The notes below the pieces were generated by a model. The model was given only the letters and a program-made list of their open reading frames with translations, did no database searches and was not told the origin of the DNA. Made by a program: the position numbers and the translations under genes. Below are positions 7,928 to 16,632 of a stretch of 64,000 bases of DNA, in pieces (position 1 is the first letter of the stretch; each line of letters opens with the position of its first letter). Where the stretch lies: positions 98,553-162,552 of the forward strand of contig NZ_JAGGRL010000010.1 in assembly GCF_018612915.1 (NCBI RefSeq), written 5' to 3'. Origin of the DNA: Stenotrophomonas sp. ISL-67 (GTDB lineage: Bacteria; Pseudomonadota; Gammaproteobacteria; Xanthomonadales; Xanthomonadaceae).

Positions 7928-9316
7928 ATGACCGATCCACGCCTTGATTCGCTGTTGCAGGACTGCCCCGGGCTGCGGCTCACCACCGAGCCGGCCGAGC
8001 TGGAACATTACGGGCGCGACTGGACCCGGCGCTGGACCCCGGCGCCGCTGGCCATCGCGCTGCCGGCCAGCGTGGAGCAGGTGCAGGCCATCCTGCGCTG
8101 GGCCAGCGCCCAGAACGTGGCCGTGGTGCCGTCCGGTGGCCGCACCGGTCTGAGCGGCGGTGCGGTCGCGGCCAACGGCGAGCTGGTGCTCAGCATGGAG
8201 CGGATGAACAAGCCGCTGGCCTTCGATGCGGTGGACCGCACGCTCACCGTGCAGGCCGGCATGGCGCTGGAAGCGGTCCACAACGCAGCGCTCGAGCACG
8301 GGTTGATCTATCCGGTCGACTTCGCCGCACGCGGCTCCTGCTCGATCGGCGGCAACATCGCCACCAATGCCGGCGGGATCCGGGTGATCCGCTACGGCAA
8401 CACCCGCGAGTGGATTGCCGGCCTGAAGGTGGTCACCGCCAGTGGCGAGCTGCTGGAGCTGAACAGGGGGCTGATCAAGAATTCCAGCGGCTACGACTTC
8501 CGCCAGCTGCTGATCGCCTCCGAGGGCACGCTCGGCGTGATCGTGGAAGCCACGCTCAAGCTCACCGACCCGCCGCCCGCCAGCAACGTGATGCTGCTGG
8601 CGCTGCCCTCGTTCGAGGTGTTGATGCAGGTGTTCGCTGCATTTCGCGAGCGCATGCAGCTGCAGGCCTTCGAATTCTTCACCGACCGGGCGCTGGAACA
8701 CGTGCTGGCCCATGGCGCACAGGCGCCGTTCGATGAGGTCCATCCGTTCTATGTGGTGACCGAGTTCGCCGCCGGCGACGAGGTCCAGGAAGCGGCGGCC
8801 ATGGCGGCGTTCGAGGCATGCATGGAGCAGGGCTGGGTCAGCGACGGCGTGGTCAGCCAGAGCGATGCGCAGGCCGCGCAGCTGTGGCGCCTGCGCGAGG
8901 GCATCACCGAGGCCGTGGCCCGCTACAAGCCCTACAAGAACGATGTGTCGGTGCGGATCTCGGCCATGCCGGCGTTCATGGCGCGCACCCAGGCGCTGAT
9001 CGGCGAGGCCTACCCGCATTTCGACGTGGTCTGGTTCGGGCACATCGGCGACGGCAACCTGCACATCAACGTGCTCAAGCCCGATGCCACCGACGATGCA
9101 CGGTTCCTGCAGCAGTGCGAGCACGTGACCAAGCTGCTGGCGCAGGTGCTGAAGGACTTCGATGGCAGCATTTCCGCCGAACATGGCATCGGCCTGGTCA
9201 AGAAGGGCTACCTGGACAGCACCCGCGGCCCGGAGGAAATCGCGCTGATGAGGGCGGTCAAACGTGCGTTTGATCCCCAAGGGCTGCTGAATCCCGGCAA
9301 GGTGTTTGATCTGTAG
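7928..9316 (+). CDS. FAD-linked oxidase, probable D-2-hydroxyglutarate dehydrogenase
   Basis: A 462-aa flavoprotein of the vanillyl-alcohol-oxidase fold. An FAD-binding PCMH region (VVPSGGRTGLSGGAVAANGE at about residues 65-85, then CSIGGNIATNAGG) is followed by the FAD-oxidase C domain with the metal-site motif HIGDGNLHINV and the signature SAEHGIGLVKK. Length and motifs fit D-2-hydroxyglutarate dehydrogenase or a D-lactate-type relative. SerA reduces 2-oxoglutarate to D-2-hydroxyglutarate while oxidising phosphoglycerate, and in Pseudomonas this enzyme reconverts it, so the divergent serA neighbour favours the hydroxyglutarate assignment. The ATG at 7928 is the family-like start. Confidence 0.85.
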   Translation: MTDPRLDSLLQDCPGLRLTTEPAELEHYGRDWTRRWTPAPLAIALPASVEQVQAILRWASAQNVAVVPSGGRTGLSGGAVAANGELVLSMERMNKPLAFDAVDRTLTVQAGMALEAVHNAALEHGLIYPVDFAARGSCSIGGNIATNAGGIRVIRYGNTREWIAGLKVVTASGELLELNRGLIKNSSGYDFRQLLIASEGTLGVIVEATLKLTDPPPASNVMLLALPSFEVLMQVFAAFRERMQLQAFEFFTDRALEHVLAHGAQAPFDEVHPFYVVTEFAAGDEVQEAAAMAAFEACMEQGWVSDGVVSQSDAQAAQLWRLREGITEAVARYKPYKNDVSVRISAMPAFMARTQALIGEAYPHFDVVWFGHIGDGNLHINVLKPDATDDARFLQQCEHVTKLLAQVLKDFDGSISAEHGIGLVKKGYLDSTRGPEEIALMRAVKRAFDPQGLLNPGKVFDL

Positions 9317-9378
9317 CACGCGACAGAATTTCACGTAGCCGATACGCTCTGTCTTTTCCTGCCGTGAATGACACCCTC

Positions 9379-9675
9379 ATGATGCGTTCGATCCTGCTCC
9401 TTGCCGTGCTCGCCCTGCCGCTGTCGGCCTTCGCCTCCAGCTTCGCGGGTTCCTCGGCCGGTTCCGCTTCCGGCGCGTCGTCGGCCGGTTCGTCCAGCTC
9501 GGACGACGACAAGGTGGTGGTCGACGCGCGCGAAGACGCGGCTGCGTTCGTGGCCACCGACGGCGCCATCCGTGGCGCACGTCTGGAAGCGGCACTGCTG
9601 CACCTGCGCGAAACCGGCGCCGCCCAGCGCGACGCCAGCGACATGCAGCTGGCCCAGGCCCTCCTGGCCCGCTGA
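9379..9675 (+). CDS. Small exported DUF2388-type protein
   Basis: About 98 aa with a clear signal peptide (MMRSILLLAVLALPLSAFA) and a Ser/Gly/Ala-rich mature start. The conserved tail, with DDKVVVDAREDAAAFVATDG and RGARLEAALLHLRE, resembles DUF2388 proteins of Pseudomonas. Function unknown; probably periplasmic. An in-frame GTG five codons upstream (9364) is less likely. The stop overlaps the next gene's start by one base (TGATG), so the two are translationally coupled. Confidence 0.75.
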   Translation: MMRSILLLAVLALPLSAFASSFAGSSAGSASGASSAGSSSSDDDKVVVDAREDAAAFVATDGAIRGARLEAALLHLRETGAAQRDASDMQLAQALLAR

Positions 9676-11471
9676 TGCAACTCCGCCGCCGGGCCCTGCG
9701 CCGATGCGCGGCGGTCCTGGCGGCGTTGCTGGCCGTCCCGACCGCCCATGCCGCCCTGCAGCTTCAGTTGCAGGCAGACGGGCTTGATCCAGGCCAGCGA
9801 GCGAAAGCCAACCTCGTGCTGCAGCAGGCGCCTGCGCTGCTGCCTGGGTCATGGCAGGCGCGGTTCGTCGCTCCGGTCACGATCTCGTGGTCGGACCAGC
9901 TTCCCGATACGGTGCATGGCCGCACCCGGAAGAGCGCGATCACCCTGCGGCGCAGCCTGCTGGACCAGATGCAGCCCGGTCAACCGCTGCCACGCGCGGT
10001 GCAGGCGGCGCTGATCCATGAATTGACCCACGTGCTGGACCGCGCCGCCGCCGGCCGCTGGTCGTACAGCGCCCGCTGGCGTGACCTGGCCGGTTGGCAG
10101 CAGCACCCCTGGCGGTGGGGCCGGGGGGCGAACGCGTTCACCGAACGCAGCCCCGATCCGTACGAGCGCCACAGCCCGGCCGAGTACCTGGCGGTGAATG
10201 CCGAGCACTACCTGCTCGATGCCGATTACGCCTGCCGTCGCCCGGCGCTGGCGGCGTGGTTCGCCGACCGCATCGGCCCGGGTCCGCAGCAGGCAGCGTG
10301 CGATCCGCGCGTGGCGCTGGTGCAGGCCGGCGATGTGCCGGGCGAAGCGTCATTGCTGGCGTTGGATCCGCAGCGGGTGTACGCAGTGGACTACCTGCTG
10401 GCCGAGGGCAACGACCAGCTGATGAGCCGCTGGGGCCACAGCATGTTGCGGCTGGTGATCTGCGCGCCCGGCAGGCCGCGCGGTCCGGATTGCCGGCTGG
10501 ATCTGGCCGAGCACCGGGTGTTGTCGTTTCGTGCGTTTGTCGGCGATGTGCAGATTTCCAGCTGGCGTGGGCTTACAGGGGCGTACCCGTCGCGGTTGTT
10601 CGTGCTGCCGCTCAACCAGGTGATCAACGAATACACGCAACTGGAGCTGCGCGGGCTGCAGTCGGTGCCGTTGGCGCTTGATCAAACCGACATCGCCAGC
10701 CTGCTGGAGCGTGTGGGCCAGGTGCATTGGAGCTATGACGGGCGGTATCGCTTTGTCAGCAACAACTGCGCGGTGGAAACCGGCAAGCTGCTGCAGGAAG
10801 GCGTGCCGCGCTGGGCCGATCCCGGGCTGAACCGGCTGAGCCCCGGTGGATTGCTGCGCCGGCTGGAGCGGCAGGGCCGTGCCGATGGCGCGGTGCTGGA
10901 GGATCGACGCGAGGCAATGCGGTTGGGCTACTACTTCCCGTCGGCGCAGGCGCATTACCAGCAGCTGTTTGATGTGGCACGCGCGGAGCTGGCGCTGCCA
11001 ACCACGCAGGTGACCGGGTGGTTGGCGTTGCCTGCGGCGCAGCGCGCGGCCTGGGCGGAGCGAGGCGGGTTGCGTGCGACATCGGCGCTGTTGCTGTTGG
11101 AGCAGGCGGCGCGGTACCGGGAAGAGTTGCGGGCGCGCGATGGGTTGAAGCGGGCGTTGGGCGGTTCGGCTGCGGGCGGTGATGCGGCGCATGCGGCATT
11201 GCTGGCGTTGCTGGACGATGCCGGGCAGCTGGCCAATCCGGCTGGGTTGGTGGGCGGTGACGGGTATGGGTTGCCGACGCTGCAGGAGCGTGTCGTGGCG
11301 GCCGAGGCGGCCCAGCAGATCAGCGCACGTGGGGTGCCGGCGTGGGCGGCGTTGCAGGCGCAGATGCGTGCGCGGTTGCCGGCGGCGCAGCAGCGGGAGC
11401 TGGTCACGATTGATGACACGCTGGCCCGGCTGGGGAGCCGAATGCGTCAGCTGGCGCGCGAAGGGGTGTAG
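9675..11471 (+). CDS. DUF4105 (Lnb-type) exported protein
   Basis: A 598-aa protein with an N-terminal signal-like hydrophobic stretch (AAVLAALLAVPTAHA). The first half holds an HELTHVLD motif at about residue 115, typical of zinc metallopeptidases. The second half is the DUF4105 domain, marked by SRWGHSMLRLVICAP and NNCAVETGKLLQEG, with conserved His and Cys resembling a papain-like/NlpC fold. Secreted or periplasmic role is likely; substrate unknown. It is coupled to the DUF2388 gene upstream. Its stop codon TAG is part of the GTAG of a repeat. Confidence 0.8.
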   Translation: MQLRRRALRRCAAVLAALLAVPTAHAALQLQLQADGLDPGQRAKANLVLQQAPALLPGSWQARFVAPVTISWSDQLPDTVHGRTRKSAITLRRSLLDQMQPGQPLPRAVQAALIHELTHVLDRAAAGRWSYSARWRDLAGWQQHPWRWGRGANAFTERSPDPYERHSPAEYLAVNAEHYLLDADYACRRPALAAWFADRIGPGPQQAACDPRVALVQAGDVPGEASLLALDPQRVYAVDYLLAEGNDQLMSRWGHSMLRLVICAPGRPRGPDCRLDLAEHRVLSFRAFVGDVQISSWRGLTGAYPSRLFVLPLNQVINEYTQLELRGLQSVPLALDQTDIASLLERVGQVHWSYDGRYRFVSNNCAVETGKLLQEGVPRWADPGLNRLSPGGLLRRLERQGRADGAVLEDRREAMRLGYYFPSAQAHYQQLFDVARAELALPTTQVTGWLALPAAQRAAWAERGGLRATSALLLLEQAARYREELRARDGLKRALGGSAAGGDAAHAALLALLDDAGQLANPAGLVGGDGYGLPTLQERVVAAEAAQQISARGVPAWAALQAQMRARLPAAQQRELVTIDDTLARLGSRMRQLAREGV

Positions 11472-11572
11472 GGACACGCCGCGCCGGATGACCGCTGGGC
11501 GCCGTTGCGATGAGCGCGTCGCCACGCGCCACGGTCTGGCCGCAATGGAACGGGACAGTGCTTGCCGCGTGT
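11468..11572 (+). repeat. Left arm of a ~105-bp inverted repeat pair (SMAG-like)
   Basis: Starting with the GTAG that forms the DUF4105 stop codon, this segment is repeated nearly base for base, in inverted orientation, at 12493-12596. It includes GATGACCGCTGGGCGCCGTT and GGCCGCAATGGAACGGG. It carries a 7-bp duplication (ACGCGCC) absent from the right copy. A further GTAG-type palindrome (AGACACGCATGGCGTGTCCC) follows at about 11600-11625. Confidence 0.85.
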
Positions 11573-11724
11573 CTGCGCGGTGCCGGGCGGAGAGCAGACA
11601 CGCATGGCGTGTCCCTACGCGGGGGGCGTATTTTCCAGACGCGGCAGCGACCGCATTTCACCCCCGGTCACACCGGCAGGGCTAGGATCTCCGGTTGAAT
11701 CAGAACATCGGCAAGGAGTCGAAC

Positions 11725-12462
11725 ATGCGCGCATCTCCCTTCATTCTCAGCCTGGCCATCGCCACCGGCCTGGCGGCATGCCAGCCGGCGCAGCAGGCCG
11801 ACAGTGCGGGCCCTGACACCGTCGCGGCCGGCAACGAAACGCCGCCGCCGACGGCAGCACCGACCTCCGATGAACGCGTGTACGCCTTCCAGTGCGGTGA
11901 TCTGGCCGTGCAGGCAACCTACCGCGGACAGGATTCGGCCACGGTGGTGGTGGGCGGGCGCACCTTCGTGATGGCGTCGGACACCGCCGCCTCCGGCGCG
12001 AAGTTCAGCGACGGCCAGGGCAACGTGTTCTGGACCAAGGGCACCACCGAAGGCATCCTGACACTCCAGGGCGAGCCTGACCGCAGCTGCACGGGCTCGG
12101 GCAAGGAGGGCGAGGTTGCCGCCGCCGCAGTCACTGCGGATGCAGCGCCCGCGTTCCGCGCTACCGGCAATGAGCCGGGCTGGCTGGCGCAGGTCAGTGC
12201 CGGGGAAAACCCGGTGCTGCGCGTGGAGACCGGGTACGGCGAGCAGAAGTTCGAGGTGGTGTCGCCCACCCAGGGCAAGGATGGCTGGTCGGGCAAGGCC
12301 GCCGATGGTACCGACATCAAGCTCAGCTTCCAGCGCACGGTGTGTCACGACGACATGAGCGGGCAGGGCTTTGGCGCCACCGTGATGCTCACGGTGGGCG
12401 CGCGCCAGTACCACGGCTGTGGTGATTTCGCCGGGGCGCCGGCCTTGGCCGAGCGCCCTTGA
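11725..12462 (+). CDS. Lipoprotein with MliC-like and COG3650-type domains
   Basis: A 245-aa lipoprotein. The signal peptide ends in the lipobox LAAC (Cys about residue 18), so it is lipidated and, lacking Asp at +2, probably sorted to the outer membrane. Residues about 50-130 (VYAFQCGDLAVQATYRGQDS, ending in a Cys) resemble MliC, the inhibitor of C-type lysozyme. The second half (FRATGNEPGWLAQVSAGE) resembles the small lipoprotein domain COG3650. Two inhibitor-like modules in one chain suggest envelope defence. The ATG at 11725 follows AAGGAG at proper spacing. The gene sits between two arms of an inverted repeat. Confidence 0.75.
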   Translation: MRASPFILSLAIATGLAACQPAQQADSAGPDTVAAGNETPPPTAAPTSDERVYAFQCGDLAVQATYRGQDSATVVVGGRTFVMASDTAASGAKFSDGQGNVFWTKGTTEGILTLQGEPDRSCTGSGKEGEVAAAAVTADAAPAFRATGNEPGWLAQVSAGENPVLRVETGYGEQKFEVVSPTQGKDGWSGKAADGTDIKLSFQRTVCHDDMSGQGFGATVMLTVGARQYHGCGDFAGAPALAERP

Positions 12463-12492
12463 TGGCGTGATCTGCTTCCACCGGACGCAGCC

Positions 12493-12596
12493 ACGCAGCC
12501 ACGCAGCAAGCACTGCCCCGTTCCATTGCGGCCAGACCGTGGCGACGCGCTCATCGCAACGGCGCCCAGCGGTCATCCGGCGCGGCGTGGCTCTAC
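12493..12596 (-). repeat. Right arm of a ~105-bp inverted repeat pair (SMAG-like)
   Basis: On the minus strand this reads from GTAGAGCCACGCCGCGCCGG into the same sequence as 11468-11572. It lies just beyond the lipoprotein gene and before the end of efpL. The ~900-bp segment between the arms contains only that lipoprotein gene. Confidence 0.85.
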
Positions 12597-12612
12597 GATC
12601 CGGTGTCAGCGG

Positions 12613-13179
12613 TCAGTCCGCGCGGCCGGCGAATTCGCCGGTTGCGGTGTTGACCAGCACGCGCTCGCCGTTGGCGATGTACTCGGGCACCATGATTTCG
12701 ATGCCGGTGCTGAGCTTGGCCGGCTTCGGGCGCTTGGTGGCGGTGCCGCCCTTGAGTTCCGGTGGGGTTTCGACCACTTCCAGCACCACGCTGCTCGGCA
12801 TCTGCACGGCGACCGGGGTTTCATCGATCACCTGCACGTAGATGCCGGTCAGGCCGTCGGTGATGTAACCAGCGTCATCGCCGATGACATCGGCATCCAG
12901 GGTGTACGGCGTGTAATCCTCATCATCGAGGAAGACGAAGGCGTCGCCATCCTTGTATGAGTAAGTCGATTGGCGGCGCAGCAGTTCGACTTCAGGCAGG
13001 TTGTCGTCGGCGTCGAAGCTGGCGTCCAGCTTGTTGCCGCCCGGCACGCTGTACATGATGAAGCGGAAGCGCACATTGCCGCCGCGGCCCTGCGGCGAGC
13101 TGCGTTCGATGTCGCGGATCTGGTAGACGCCGCCGTTGTGTTCGACGACGTTGCCCTTCTTGATGTCGTTGGCTTTCAT
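12613..13179 (-). CDS. efpL: Elongation factor P-like protein (YeiP/EfpL)
   Basis: A 188-aa three-domain EF-P paralogue. The N-terminal KOW-like domain reads [20 protein letters not shown], and the loop that in EF-P carries a modified Lys is here [12 protein letters not shown], with Arg at the tip. That marks the YeiP/EfpL branch, which helps ribosomes through polyproline-type stalls without post-translational modification. Two OB domains follow. The start at 13179 is the normal family start. It is downstream of the SDR gene and 38 bp from it; possibly co-transcribed. Confidence 0.92.
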   Translation of the reverse strand: MKANDIKKGNVVEHNGGVYQIRDIERSSPQGRGGNVRFRFIMYSVPGGNKLDASFDADDNLPEVELLRRQSTYSYKDGDAFVFLDDEDYTPYTLDADVIGDDAGYITDGLTGIYVQVIDETPVAVQMPSSVVLEVVETPPELKGGTATKRPKPAKLSTGIEIMVPEYIANGERVLVNTATGEFAGRAD

Positions 13180-13217
13180 GGAATGAAGGTCGGTTCGTGG
13201 GAGGTAGGGTTGCTTGC

Positions 13218-13988
13218 TTACTTGGGCGCCAGGCGCACCGCACCGTCAAGGCGGATGGTTTCGCCGTTGAGGTAGGTGTTGGTCAGGATGTGGCCGACCA
13301 GGCCGGCGAAATCGTCCGGCTTGCCCAGCCGCGGCGGGAACGGGATCGAGGCGGCCAGCGATTCCTGCACGGCCGGCGGCATGCCATCGACCATCGGGGT
13401 CCAGAAGATGCCCGGGGCGATGGTCATCACGCGGATGCCGAAGCGCGACAGTTCGCGCGCCATCGGCAGGGTCATGCCGACCACGCCGCCCTTGGAGGCG
13501 GCATACGCGGCCTGGCCGATCTGGCCTTCATAGGCCGCCACGCTGGCGGTGTTGATGATCACGCCGCGCTCGCCATCGTCGCCGGCCGTGTTGTGCTGCA
13601 TGCGGTTGGCGGCGGCCTTGGCCACGTTGAAGCTGCCGACCAGGTTGACCATCACCGTGTTCTGGAAGGTGGCCAGCGGCATCGGTGCCTCTTTGCCCAG
13701 CACGCGGCCGGCGCCGAGGATGCCGGCGCAGCTGACCACGGCATTCAGGCCGCCCAGGAAATCGTGCGCGGCGTCGATCTGCGCGGACACCGCGGCTTCG
13801 TCGCTGACATTGGTGCTGAAATAGCGGGCGTTGGCCGGGCCGAGCTCGGCCACGGCAGCGGCGCCCTTGTCATCATTGAGGTCGAACAGGGCTACCTTGG
13901 CGCCATGGGCGACCAGGTGCTGGGCTACCGAAAGGCCCAGGCCGGAAACACCGCCGGTGACGACGGCGCGGACGGAAGACAGCTGCAT
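13218..13988 (-). CDS. Short-chain dehydrogenase, 3-hydroxyacyl-CoA dehydrogenase type-2-like
   Basis: A 256-aa SDR enzyme. The cofactor motif is TGGVSGLG, the catalytic Ser is in [13 protein letters not shown], and the YxxxK pair is in [20 protein letters not shown]. The C-terminal [13 protein letters not shown] and [10 protein letters not shown] resemble the HSD17B10/3-hydroxyacyl-CoA dehydrogenase type II branch, which acts on short branched or straight 3-hydroxyacyl-CoAs. That fits the nearby HMG-CoA lyase and enoyl-CoA hydratase genes. The ATG at 13988 is used because the seven codons before it do not fit the family start. Confidence 0.85.
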   Translation of the reverse strand: MQLSSVRAVVTGGVSGLGLSVAQHLVAHGAKVALFDLNDDKGAAAVAELGPANARYFSTNVSDEAAVSAQIDAAHDFLGGLNAVVSCAGILGAGRVLGKEAPMPLATFQNTVMVNLVGSFNVAKAAANRMQHNTAGDDGERGVIINTASVAAYEGQIGQAAYAASKGGVVGMTLPMARELSRFGIRVMTIAPGIFWTPMVDGMPPAVQESLAASIPFPPRLGKPDDFAGLVGHILTNTYLNGETIRLDGAVRLAPK

Positions 13989-14067
13989 TGCACGATCCCG
14001 CGGGTTCAAGAGCCGCCGATTCTAGCGGATGCCGGGCCATTCGCCGTTGTGCAGCGCGTGCAGGCGC

Positions 14068-16632
14068 TCAGCGGCGCGGCGGCAGGCGGCGGGCGAACTC
14101 GTCCGGGGTCAGGCCCGGCGCAAACAGGAAGCCCTGGCCCACGGTAACGCCCATGTCGTGCAGGAACTGGCGCTGCACCTCCGATTCGATGCCTTCGGCG
14201 ACCAGGCCCAGGCCCAGGCTGCGGGCGATGCCGCAGACCGCCTCGCACACCGCCACGTCGGAGCGGTCGCCCGGCACGCCTTCGACGAACAGCTGGCTGA
14301 GCTTGAGCCCATGAATTGGCAACCGACGTAGGTAGTTGAGCGCGCTGTAGCCTTCGCCGAAGTCGTCGATGGTCAGCACGACCCCCATCTCGCGCAGCCG
14401 GGCGAAGGTGTGCAGGGTGTCCGGCGCGTCCTCGATCAGCACCCGCTCGGTGAATTCCAGTTCCAGCGCGCTGCCCGGCAGGCCGTACTGGTCCAATGCC
14501 TGGCGCACGTTGCGGGCCAGGTCCTCGCCGACAAGCTGGCGGTAGGACACGTTGACCGCCACCCGGACGATGCCGAGCCCGGCGTCCTGCCATTGGCGTA
14601 CCTGGCGGCAGGCCTCATTGAGCACCCACAGCCCAATGCGGACGATGTCGCCGGTGCTTTCGGCGTGACTGATGAAGACGTCCGGGCGCAGTTCGCCCAG
14701 TTGCGCGTTGCGCCACCGGATCAGGGCCTCGGCCGCCACCATCTGGCCGGTGTGCAGATTGACCTGCGGCTGGTAGACCAGATGGAACTCGTCGTCGTCC
14801 AGTGCGCGGTGCAGGCGGCTTTCGATCTGCAGGCGGTCGTGCTGGCGCTGCGCCAGTTCCGGCGAAAACACCTGCCAGCCGTTGCGGGTGCGCCGCTTGC
14901 AGTCGTACATGGCGAGGTCCGCGTTCTGGATCAGCTGCTGTGGGCGCAGCCCGTCCTGCGGCGCGCGGGCGATGCCGATGCTGGTGGTGACCGCGAACTC
15001 GTCGCTGCCGAACCGGAAGGGGGTGGAGAACGCGCGGGTGATGGCTTCGGCCAGGCGTTCTGGCTGGTCGGGCTGGTCGCGGGTATCGCACACCACCAGG
15101 AATTCGTCGCCGCCGAAGCGGGCGACCAGCCCTTCGGTGCCGATCGCGGTTGAAATGCGCCGGGTGGCGTCGATCAGCAGCTCGTCGCCGGCGTTGTGGC
15201 CGAGCAGGTCGTTGACCGTCTTGAACCGGTCCAGGTCGATGTACAGCACGGCGACCCGGCAGTGGGTGGGGTTGCCCATGCGCGTGGCCAGGTCGGTCAG
15301 CACCGCATCGCGGTTCATGATCCCGGTGAGGGGGTCGGTGCGCGCCTGGATGCGCAGGGATTCTTCGGCCTGCTTGCGCGAGGTGATGTCCTGCACGGTG
15401 CCGGCAATGCGCGCGGCGTTGACGTCGCCGGCCTCGGCCTCGCCGATCATGCGCACCCAGAACGAATGGCCGTCGCTGCGCTGGCCCTGCAGCTCCAGCT
15501 CGAACGGCACCTGGCGGTCAATCACGTCCTGCAGCGCCTGCTGCAGTTGGGCGCGGTCGTCCAGGCGCAGGCTCTCCATCAGCTGCGTCATGTCCTGCAA
15601 TGGCAGCGCCTGGCCGAGAATGCGCGCGGCTTCGTCGGTCAGGTACAGGCGCCGCAGGCCGCGGTCCCACTCCCATCCACCAATATGGGCAAGCGACTGC
15701 GCCCGGTCGAACAGGGCGTTGTTGCGCTTGAGTTCGGTGATGTCGCTGAACAGCGCGAACACGTGGTCGGGGCAGTCGCGGCCATTGCTGTAGACCGGCA
15801 CGTTGGTGGTGGAGATCCAGATCATGCGTCCGCGCGGACGGTGGTACAGGCCGACGATGGTGCTGCGGATGATGCGGCCGCGCAGCAGCGCTTCGCTGGC
15901 CGGCCACTGCTCGCGGGTCAACAGGTGGCCGTGTTCGTCCACGCTGATCCAGTCTTCCGGTGCCAGCAGGGCCTGCACGCTGCCGCCGTTGCCCGGCGAG
16001 CCCAGTATCCGGTGTGCGGCCGGATTGGCCGATACCACCTGCAGATCGCGGTCGAACAGGATCACGCCCTTGTCGATGGATTCCATCAGCAGGCGATAGC
16101 GCGACTCGGCCTGCCAGCGGCTGCTCAGGTCGCGCGCCACCGCCACGATGCAGTGCTCGCCCTGGTGTTCAAATCCGGCCGAGTGCACCTCCACCGGAAA
16201 GCGGCTGCCGTCACCGCGCATGTTGGTGACTTCGATGACATAGGTCTCGCCGCGCCGCAGCGCTTCCCAGACCGGATCAAGGTGGTCGCTGGGCAGGTCC
16301 GGGTTCAGCAGCTCGATCGGCTGCCCGATGATGTCCGCGCGGGTCCGTCCGTAGGCGCGCACGCCGGCCTCGTTGAGGTCCAGCACGACCCCCGATTCAC
16401 TGAGGATGCTGACCGGGTCGGGTACCGCGTCGAACAGCGCAGCGTAGCGGCGCAATGCCAGCTGTCGCTCATCCATCGCCTCCTGCAGGGCCTGCTGCAC
16501 GTCGCGCAGCAGGACGTGCACGTCCTCGCCGGGCGGTTGCGCCAGGGCCTGTTCCAGGGCGGCCAGCGCATGCACGTGCGCGGCGAGGTGATCGCCGACC
16601 GCAGCATCCTTGCGCGGGCGGCGGTGGTTCAT
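14068..16632 (-). CDS. PAS-PAS-PAS-GGDEF-EAL cyclic di-GMP protein
   Basis: An 854-aa cytoplasmic signalling protein; no membrane segment is evident. After a short coiled-coil-like N-terminus come three PAS modules (about residues 60-170, 175-300, 310-425), then GGDEF (430-590) and EAL (600-850). The diguanylate cyclase motif ARFGGDEF is intact, with no RxxD inhibitory site before it. EAL residues are kept: EALIRW, ELEFTE, TIDDFGEGYS and AEGIE. It may therefore make or degrade cyclic di-GMP. Its ATG overlaps the HMG-CoA lyase stop by 4 nt, which also decides the start at 16632. Confidence 0.92.
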   Translation of the reverse strand: MNHRRPRKDAAVGDHLAAHVHALAALEQALAQPPGEDVHVLLRDVQQALQEAMDERQLALRRYAALFDAVPDPVSILSESGVVLDLNEAGVRAYGRTRADIIGQPIELLNPDLPSDHLDPVWEALRRGETYVIEVTNMRGDGSRFPVEVHSAGFEHQGEHCIVAVARDLSSRWQAESRYRLLMESIDKGVILFDRDLQVVSANPAAHRILGSPGNGGSVQALLAPEDWISVDEHGHLLTREQWPASEALLRGRIIRSTIVGLYHRPRGRMIWISTTNVPVYSNGRDCPDHVFALFSDITELKRNNALFDRAQSLAHIGGWEWDRGLRRLYLTDEAARILGQALPLQDMTQLMESLRLDDRAQLQQALQDVIDRQVPFELELQGQRSDGHSFWVRMIGEAEAGDVNAARIAGTVQDITSRKQAEESLRIQARTDPLTGIMNRDAVLTDLATRMGNPTHCRVAVLYIDLDRFKTVNDLLGHNAGDELLIDATRRISTAIGTEGLVARFGGDEFLVVCDTRDQPDQPERLAEAITRAFSTPFRFGSDEFAVTTSIGIARAPQDGLRPQQLIQNADLAMYDCKRRTRNGWQVFSPELAQRQHDRLQIESRLHRALDDDEFHLVYQPQVNLHTGQMVAAEALIRWRNAQLGELRPDVFISHAESTGDIVRIGLWVLNEACRQVRQWQDAGLGIVRVAVNVSYRQLVGEDLARNVRQALDQYGLPGSALELEFTERVLIEDAPDTLHTFARLREMGVVLTIDDFGEGYSALNYLRRLPIHGLKLSQLFVEGVPGDRSDVAVCEAVCGIARSLGLGLVAEGIESEVQRQFLHDMGVTVGQGFLFAPGLTPDEFARRLPPRR

